From the NCBI GenBank assembly GCA_027486035.1, contig JAIXPX010000017.1:29904-93903 (forward strand): 64,000 bases of DNA. The letters run 5' to 3'. Below, one piece after another: positions 60,812 through 64,000 of the stretch. Under the pieces are notes generated by a model. The model worked only from the letters and a program-made list of their open reading frames with translations, was not told the DNA's origin and made no database searches. The translations under genes and the position numbers were made by a program. Source of the DNA: Erythrobacteraceae bacterium. GTDB taxonomy: Bacteria; Pseudomonadota; Alphaproteobacteria; Sphingomonadales; Sphingomonadaceae. The stretch's first letter is position 1, and every line of letters starts with the position of its first letter.

Positions 60812-62004
60812 ACCAGACGATCTACGATGCCGTCATCATCGGCGGTGGGCCTTCGGGCGCGACGGCCGCGACCGATCTTGCGCTGGCGGGCCATTCGGTG
60901 CTGCTGATCGAGCGCGGCGGGCGCATCAAGCCCTGCGGCGGGGCGATCCCGCCGCGCCTGCTCGCCGATTTCGACATTCCCCAATCGCTGCTCGTCGCCA
61001 AGGCGCGCTCGGCCCGGATGATCGCCCCCTCGGGCCGCGCGGTCGACATGCCGGTGGGCGAGATCGGTTACGTGGGCATGGTCGACCGCGACGAGTTCGA
61101 CGAGTGGCTGCGCGAGCGCGCCCGCGACTGCGGCGCCGAGCGCCTGACCGCGACCTTCGAGAAGATCGAGCGGGACGACAAGCCGCACCCGATCGTCACC
61201 TTCCGCCGCACGCGTGGAGGGCCGATCGAGTCCGTGCGCGCCCGGGTCGTCATCGGTGCCGACGGCGCGCGCTCGGCGGTCGCCAGGCAGTGCCTGCCGG
61301 GGGCTGAGCGCATCCCGTGCGTTTTCGCCTATCACGAGATCATCAAGTCGCCGCCGAAAAACACCGACCAGTTCGACGCCTCGCGCTGCGATGTCTATTA
61401 TCAGGGCCGGCTCTCGCCCGATTTCTACGCCTGGGTCTTCCCGCACGGCGAGACGGCGAGCATCGGGGTGGGAAGCGCCAACAAGGGCTTCAGCTTGCGC
61501 GGCGCGATCGCGACGATCCGCGACGATCTCGGGCTCGAGCGCTGCGAGACGGTGCGGCGCGAAGGCGCGCCGATCCCGCTGAAGCCCCTGAAGCGCTGGG
61601 ACAATGGCGCCGATGTGATCGTTGCCGGCGATGCCGCCGGGATCGTCGCTCCGGCCTCGGGCGAGGGGATCTATTACGCGATGGTCGGCGGACGGCTCGT
61701 CGCCGAGGCCTCTGCGGCCTTCCTCAGGACCGGCGAGGCCAGGCAGCTGCGCACGGCAAGGAAGCGCTTCATGAAGGAGCACGGCCGCGTCTTCTGGGTG
61801 CTCGGGGTGATGCAGTACTTCTGGTATTCCTCCGACAAGCGCCGCGAACGCTTTGTCACCATGTGCAATGACAAGGATGTGCAGGAGCTGACGTGGCAGG
61901 CCTATATGCACAAGAAGCTGGTGCGCGCGAAGCCGCTCGCCCACGTCAAGATCTTCCTCAAGGACACCGCGCACCTGCTCGGCCTGAGGCCGGCGACGCA
62001 CTGA
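60808..62004 (+). CDS. bchP: Geranylgeranyl reductase
   Basis: 398 residues. The FAD motif GGGPSGATAATDLALAGHSV, then GGRIKPCGGAIPPRLL and CDVYYQGRLSPDFYAWVFPH, belong to the ChlP/BchP family. It reduces the geranylgeranyl tail to phytyl. The start overlaps the PucC-like gene by 4 bases, so translation may depend on ribosomes arriving through that interrupted gene. Confidence 0.95.
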   Translation: MNQTIYDAVIIGGGPSGATAATDLALAGHSVLLIERGGRIKPCGGAIPPRLLADFDIPQSLLVAKARSARMIAPSGRAVDMPVGEIGYVGMVDRDEFDEWLRERARDCGAERLTATFEKIERDDKPHPIVTFRRTRGGPIESVRARVVIGADGARSAVARQCLPGAERIPCVFAYHEIIKSPPKNTDQFDASRCDVYYQGRLSPDFYAWVFPHGETASIGVGSANKGFSLRGAIATIRDDLGLERCETVRREGAPIPLKPLKRWDNGADVIVAGDAAGIVAPASGEGIYYAMVGGRLVAEASAAFLRTGEARQLRTARKRFMKEHGRVFWVLGVMQYFWYSSDKRRERFVTMCNDKDVQELTWQAYMHKKLVRAKPLAHVKIFLKDTAHLLGLRPATH

Positions 62005-62021
62005 CGGCGGGGGCGGGGGAC

Positions 62022-62561
62022 ATGGCTGTCCGCGCAAGGCTGTTGCAGGTGGGGCCGAGGCTGCTTAGACCTTTCGCGATGAAGCCGCTGATGATCATCC
62101 CCGTTGCTGTCGCCACCATCGCGGCGACCTGCGTGGCGGCGCTGGGGGCGACCGTGACCGATCTCGGGCCATGGTATCAGGCGCTGGCCAAGCCGGCCTG
62201 GAACCCGCCCGATGTGGTCTTCCCGATGGGCTGGACACTGATCTATGCGCTGATCACCGTCTCCGGCATCACGGCCTGGCGCGCCGCCCGCACCTCGGCG
62301 CAGGCGGAATGGGTGCTGGGGCTGTTTGCCCTCAACGGCTTTCTCAACATCAGCTGGTCGATCCTGTTCTTCCGCTTCCAGCGCCCCGACTGGGCGCTTG
62401 TCGAGGTGGCGCTGCTGTGGCTCTCGATCCTTGCGATCATCGTCTATGCCGCGCGCTTTTCGCGGCGCGCCGCGCTGCTGCTGGTGCCCTATCTCGGCTG
62501 GGTGAGCTTTGCCGCCGCGCTCAACTGGGCGGTGGTCCAGCTTAACGCGCCCTTCGGCTGA
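62022..62561 (+). CDS. tspO: TspO/MBR-family tryptophan-rich sensory protein
   Basis: 179 residues from ATG at 62022, preceded by GGGGGA; the ATG at 62079 would give 160 residues, close to the family average, so the start is uncertain. Five transmembrane helices are predicted, with KPAWNPPDVVFPMGWTLIY (the conserved WxPP and PxxW segment) and LNISWSILFFRFQRPDWAL. TspO in Rhodobacter binds porphyrins and represses photosynthesis genes under oxygen, so placement after bchP fits. Confidence 0.88.
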   Translation: MAVRARLLQVGPRLLRPFAMKPLMIIPVAVATIAATCVAALGATVTDLGPWYQALAKPAWNPPDVVFPMGWTLIYALITVSGITAWRAARTSAQAEWVLGLFALNGFLNISWSILFFRFQRPDWALVEVALLWLSILAIIVYAARFSRRAALLLVPYLGWVSFAAALNWAVVQLNAPFG

Positions 62562-62595
62562 GGCCCGCGAGGGCAGGGCAGGCAGGGGGAAGCCC

Positions 62596-62850
62596 GTGAT
62601 CGGACAGCTCTTCGCCAGCGGCCATGCGGCCGACGTGATCCTTGCCGTCCTCCTTGCCGAAGCGCTGTGGCTGAAGGCCGCGCGGGGCTGGCGCTGGGGC
62701 AGGATCGCGGGCCTGCTCGGTCCGGCGGGGCTGATCGTGCTCGGGCTGAGGGCGGCGCTGACGGGTGCCCCGTGGTGGTGGATCGCCCTCCCGCTCGCCG
62801 CCTCGCTTCCGCTTCATCTGATCGATCTGCGCGCCCGCCTGCGCGATTGA
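62596..62850 (+). CDS. Small hydrophobic membrane protein after tspO
   Basis: 84 residues from GTG at 62596, with AGGGGGA upstream. Three hydrophobic helices (about 12-30, 36-52, 58-75) and a charged end DLRARLRD. It lies 34 bases after tspO and before the bidirectional terminator, so it is the last gene of the plus-strand operon. Function unknown. Confidence 0.65.
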   Translation: MIGQLFASGHAADVILAVLLAEALWLKAARGWRWGRIAGLLGPAGLIVLGLRAALTGAPWWWIALPLAASLPLHLIDLRARLRD

Positions 62851-62868
62851 GCGCGTCCTGCGGGCGCC

Positions 62869-62910
62869 AAGCAAAACCCGGCCGGGCCATCGCCCGACCG
62901 GGTTTTGCTT
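62869..62910. terminator. Bidirectional terminator between tspO operon and puf operon
   Basis: AAGCAAAACCCGG-C-CGGGC at 62869-62887 pairs with GCCCG-A-CCGGGTTTTGCTT at 62892-62910: 19-bp arms with one mismatch and a 4-base loop. A runs on one side and T runs on the other let it serve both converging operons. It ends 43 bases before the pufM stop. Confidence 0.85.
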
Positions 62911-62953
62911 GTGCGGCTGGAAGCCGGACCGCCGGGGCCCGGCTCCTTCCCGC

Positions 62954-63928
62954 CTACTTGTTGCCGGCCGAGCTCTGGGCGGCCCCGGTCGGATCGTAGT
63001 TGATCGTGTCGGGAGCGTAGTAATGCTCCTGCGCCCACAGGTACCAGTTGTCGACCACCGTGCCGGTGAGCAGGATGCCGATCCCGCCGGTCAGCGTGGT
63101 CAGCACCGCGAACCACCAGGCCCAGCGGTGGATGGATTCGAACGAAGCGTTGAAACCCATCACCCAGCGCCAGAACAGCGCGCCGCGTTCGGCAGCCGTG
63201 CCGCGATCGGTGATCTGCTCGATCTCGCGTTCACCGCCGTAGCGGCCGAGTGCGAGAATGGTCGCCCCGTGCATCGCGAACAGCACCGCCGACCCGTAGA
63301 GGAAGACGATCGAGAGCGCGTGGAAGGGGTTGTAGAACAGGTTCCCGTAGACCAGCGAGAAGTTGTTGGTCCAGTCGAGGTGGCTGAAGATGCCGAAAGG
63401 CACCGCTTCTGACCACTGGCCCAGGATCATCGGCCGGATGAAGCCGAGCACCAGGTAGAGCCAGATCGCCGAGGCAAAGGCCCAGGGGATGTGCATCCCC
63501 ATGCCGAGCGCCTTGGCCCGGCGGTAGGTGCGCAGCCACCAGGTCAGGATCGAGACCGTCAGGCTGAAGCCAGCCAGGATCCACCAGCCGCCCTTTTCCA
63601 GCGGAACGAAGGGGCTGAAGCCGTATTCGGGGCCCGGAGGGTTCAGCGTGAGCCAGAAGAACTCGCGCATGAAGGTCTGCGGGCTCCACCCGGCTTGGGC
63701 CCAGAAGTTGAGCCCGATGATCAGGATCGCCAGCGTCCCGAAGGCGAGGCTGACGAGCCCGGTGAAGCCGAGATAGACCGGCCCGAACTGGGCCTGTCCA
63801 AGCTTGCCGGCCCAGTAGTTGTACCCCGTGAAGGGCAGGCGGATGTCTTCTTCCGGTGCCAGCGGGACGCCCATTTCGGGCGGCCCCTTGACTTGCACCT
63901 GCGTGAAGATGTTCTGATAAGTCGCCAT
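62954..63928 (-). CDS. pufM: Photosynthetic reaction centre M subunit
   Basis: 324 residues with five membrane helices. [60 protein letters not shown] and [20 protein letters not shown] contain the bacteriochlorophyll, quinone and iron ligands of the type II centre. The ATG follows the pufL stop by 14 bases with AAGGAG as ribosome-binding site. No pufC lies downstream; the next signal is the terminator. Confidence 0.97.
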   Translation of the reverse strand: MATYQNIFTQVQVKGPPEMGVPLAPEEDIRLPFTGYNYWAGKLGQAQFGPVYLGFTGLVSLAFGTLAILIIGLNFWAQAGWSPQTFMREFFWLTLNPPGPEYGFSPFVPLEKGGWWILAGFSLTVSILTWWLRTYRRAKALGMGMHIPWAFASAIWLYLVLGFIRPMILGQWSEAVPFGIFSHLDWTNNFSLVYGNLFYNPFHALSIVFLYGSAVLFAMHGATILALGRYGGEREIEQITDRGTAAERGALFWRWVMGFNASFESIHRWAWWFAVLTTLTGGIGILLTGTVVDNWYLWAQEHYYAPDTINYDPTGAAQSSAGNK

Positions 63929-63942
63929 GGTTCAGGTGCTCC

Positions 63943-64000
63943 TTACGACCAGATCGGGATCTTCTTCCAGAAATCCCAGAATTCGATCCAGCTGCCGACA
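63943..64000 (-). CDS. pufL: Photosynthetic reaction centre L subunit, C-terminal end (partial)
   Basis: The 18 visible C-terminal residues SWIEFWDFWKKIPIWS with stop TAA match the PufL end. The gene continues beyond the right edge. It is cotranscribed with pufM, 14 bases downstream. Confidence 0.9.
   Translation of the reverse strand, partial: VGSWIEFWDFWKKIPIWS

Overview
The window is GC-rich and comes from an aerobic anoxygenic phototrophic alphaproteobacterium. Gene content points to Sphingomonadales, most likely an Erythrobacter/Porphyrobacter relative. The main reason is a photosynthesis gene cluster from about 39.97 kb to the right edge that uses the oxygen-dependent AcsF cyclase and an ALAS-type hemA. 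The FMN/TonB/LacI gene types and short hairpin repeats also fit sphingomonads. The family-level placement is inference.

Left part (1-7.7 kb): housekeeping genes. On the minus strand, a HAD phosphatase cut by the edge, a PaiB-like FMN protein, a large-subunit rRNA pseudouridine synthase and the fluoride channel CrcB form one overlapping operon. On the plus strand follow rpsU, a membrane-anchored FKBP isomerase, gatC, gatA, a 53-residue membrane protein, gatB and trmL. Between 7.75 and 9.66 kb a truncated gene remnant borders a visibly AT-richer insert. It carries three small envelope-type genes, the first a BamE-like lipoprotein, with a recognisable promoter.

Middle (9.7-23.3 kb): a TolC/HlyD/ABC set on the minus strand resembles a type I exporter, but its nucleotide-binding domain has lost every catalytic motif. 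Next come two flavin oxidoreductases (one fused to a TVP38/DedA-type membrane domain), a CNT-type nucleoside transporter, a CDP-alcohol phosphatidyltransferase, a DUF1499 membrane protein and a lipoprotein-type cytochrome c.

Carbohydrate locus (21.1-38.1 kb): two tryptophan-halogenase-like flavoproteins, a DUF6445 protein, a large TonB-dependent receptor, a LacI regulator, three GH13 enzymes, a SLC45/MalY-like sugar symporter and a GH97 glucosidase. They form a plausible maltodextrin uptake and degradation system. A palindrome of the form TTGCAAA-N2-TTTGCAA occurs twice in the divergent amylase/transporter promoter region and once inside the DUF6445 gene, and is the best candidate operator. 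A sequence matching the ParB parS consensus lies between the receptor and the second halogenase. A soluble PAS chemotaxis receptor follows at 38.3 kb.

Photosynthesis cluster (39.97-64 kb): one minus-strand superoperon, bchF-bchN-bchB-bchH-bchL-bchM-lhaA-puhA-puhB-puhC-orf-acsF-puhE-hemA, makes bacteriochlorophyll and assembles the reaction centre. Divergently, the regulators ppaA/aerR and ppsR are followed by bchG, a PucC-like gene interrupted by an in-frame stop codon, bchP, tspO and a small membrane protein. These converge on pufM and the end of pufL at the right edge. PpsR-type boxes precede bchF and bchG. No tRNA, rRNA, CRISPR array or insertion sequence was recognised.
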